A DNA stretch of 64,000 nucleotides, from assembly GCA_963817785.1 (NCBI GenBank), contig CAWFPL010000008.1:1426001-1490000 (forward strand), read 5' to 3'. Every line of letters starts with the position of its first letter. The first letter of the stretch is position 1. Both the position numbers and the translations under genes were made by a program. The notes under the pieces were generated by a model, which saw only the letters and a list, made by a program, of their open reading frames with translations, ran no database searches and was not told the DNA's origin. Shown here in pieces: positions 63,017 through 64,000 of this stretch. Source of the DNA: JAKALD01 sp963817785 (GTDB taxonomy: Bacteria > Pseudomonadota > Gammaproteobacteria > Burkholderiales > SG8-39).

Positions 63017-64000
63017 ATGCAGCTGCTCGACGCGCCGCTCGCCATCGTCGACCTCGAAACCACCGGCGCGAACGCTGCCTGGCACCGCATCACCGAGATC
63101 GCGGTGATCGAGGTCGAGCGCGGCGAGATCACGGGCGAGTGGTCGACGCTGGTCAACCCCGACACCCCCATCCCGCCCGCGATCCAGGCGCTCACCGGGA
63201 TCACCAATGCCATGGTCGCGCACGCGCCCCGCTTCGCCGCCCTCGCGGAGGGGCTCCACGAACGCCTCGCCGGGCGCGTGCTCGTCGCGCACAACGCGCG
63301 CTTCGACTACGGCTTCCTGCGGCAGGAGTTCGAGCGCGCCGGGCTGAAGTACTCGGCGCGCACCCTGTGCACGGTAAAACTTTCGCGCCGGCTGTATCCG
63401 GAGCACGCGCGCCACAGCCTGGACAGCCTGATCGCGCGTCACAACCTGCAGTGCCGCGCACGGCACCGAGCCCAGGGCGACGCAGAAGCGCTGTGGCGGT
63501 TCTTGCGCGTCGCCGCAGCCGAGCGCGGCGCCGAGGCGCTCGCCGCGGCCGCGAAGCAGATCCTCAAGCAGCCGACGCTGCCGCCCCACATCGACCGGGC
63601 GCTGGTCGACGCGATCCCGGAGGCGCCGGGCGTGTATCTCTTTTACGGACAAGCCGGCGCGCCGCTCTACGTGGGCAAGAGCGTCGCCCTGCGCAGCCGG
63701 GTGCTGGCGCATTTCTCCGATGACCTGCGCTCCGCGAAGGACATGCAGCTCGCGCGCGAGGTGCGCCACATCGAGTGGCAGCGCAGCGCGGGCGAGCTCG
63801 GCGCGCTGCTGCGCGAGGCCGAGCTGGTCAAGTCGCTCGCGCCGGTCTTCAACCGCCGCCTGCGCCGCCCCCACGGGCTGTGCGGCTTCGTGCTCGAGCC
63901 GCTGCGCAAGCCCCCGGCAAAGGCGCTCCGCCTGGCCGAGGCCGACGCGCTCGACGCAGCGCTGCTGCCCGACGTGCGCGGGGTGTTCCGTTCGCGGCGC
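63017..64000 (+). CDS. DnaQ-type exonuclease fused to a GIY-YIG endonuclease (3' end cut by window edge)
   Basis: At least 328 aa. DEDDh exonuclease domain (about 1-175): Asp/Glu in IVDLETTGANAAWHRI, Asp in VAHNARFDYGFLRQEF, and the H..D block in RARHRAQGDAEALW. It is followed by a GIY-YIG domain like that of Cho/UvrC (EAPGVYLFYGQAGAPLYVGK, then LREAELVKSLAPVFNRRLRR). Such fusions occur in Beta- and Actinobacteria and probably serve repair or DNA processing. The frame is open at base 64000. Confidence 0.9.
   Translation, partial: MQLLDAPLAIVDLETTGANAAWHRITEIAVIEVERGEITGEWSTLVNPDTPIPPAIQALTGITNAMVAHAPRFAALAEGLHERLAGRVLVAHNARFDYGFLRQEFERAGLKYSARTLCTVKLSRRLYPEHARHSLDSLIARHNLQCRARHRAQGDAEALWRFLRVAAAERGAEALAAAAKQILKQPTLPPHIDRALVDAIPEAPGVYLFYGQAGAPLYVGKSVALRSRVLAHFSDDLRSAKDMQLAREVRHIEWQRSAGELGALLREAELVKSLAPVFNRRLRRPHGLCGFVLEPLRKPPAKALRLAEADALDAALLPDVRGVFRSRR

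Overview
The window looks like a chromosome segment of a high-GC betaproteobacterium. The gene order thrS-infC-rpmI-rplT-pheS-pheT-ihfA-merR-tRNA-Pro, the paaABCDE block with a PaaX-type regulator, RelA, PhoU/Ppx/Ppk, a LolC/LolD pair and a PEP-CTERM protein all fit that group. I cannot place it below class level from sequence alone.

Layout. (1) 1-9108, minus strand: a chemosensory operon cheW-cheR(TPR)-cheW-mcp-mcp-cheA(REC)-cheB. The set of parts matches Wsp-like 'alternative function' systems more than flagellar chemotaxis. The two receptors share a signalling domain that appears identical at the DNA level. A NarX/NarL-type two-component pair (9346-11399) lies just upstream. (2) 11.5-17.3 kb: an amino-acid permease, a HAD phosphatase, a GST, an NlpC/P60 hydrolase, a Ser/Thr kinase with a periplasmic double EF-hand, and a small exported protein. 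(3) 17747-23261: a 5.5-kb integrative element in the 3' end of tRNA-Pro(GGG), bounded by 45-bp direct repeats. It carries a tyrosine integrase, an excisionase-like gene cut by an IS4-type insertion, a ribbon-helix-helix regulator with an operator-like palindrome over its promoter, a candidate rolling-circle Rep next to a perfect 15-bp hairpin, and unknown genes. (4) 23.3-31 kb: translation and IHF block plus tRNA-Val. (5) 31-37.7 kb: a phosphate/polyphosphate region, ppx-phoU diverging from ppk1-dgkA, then a GT4 glycosyltransferase and a PAP2 phosphatase. Pho-box-like repeats precede ppk1 and the glycosyltransferase. (6) 37.7-49 kb: relA, an EamA exporter, an MtfA-type peptidase, a flavodoxin-like protein, an acyl-CoA synthetase and the paaABCDE/paaX phenylacetate module with a palindromic operator. 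(7) 49-57 kb: a thioredoxin-like protein, a hydrolase, dodecin, a comEC pseudogene split by a 1.3-kb insertion that carries a PEP-CTERM gene, and a broken K+ channel gene. (8) 57-64 kb: lolD, lolC, ppc, a LysE exporter and a DnaQ-type exonuclease/GIY-YIG fusion that runs off the right edge.

How the genes work together. The che operon should form one receptor-CheW-CheA array adapted by CheR and CheB. Its final output regulator is not visible and may lie just left of the window. Ppk1, Ppx, PhoU, DgkA, the GT4 enzyme and PAP2 suggest a phosphate-limitation response that joins polyphosphate turnover to a possible phospholipid-to-glycolipid exchange. PaaABCDE performs ring epoxidation of phenylacetyl-CoA; the later steps of the pathway are elsewhere. 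Loss of comEC suggests natural transformation is lost, unless the lesions are assembly errors.

Coordinates and repeats were read by eye. Starts differ from the longest reading frame where a ribosome site, family length or overlap supports it.
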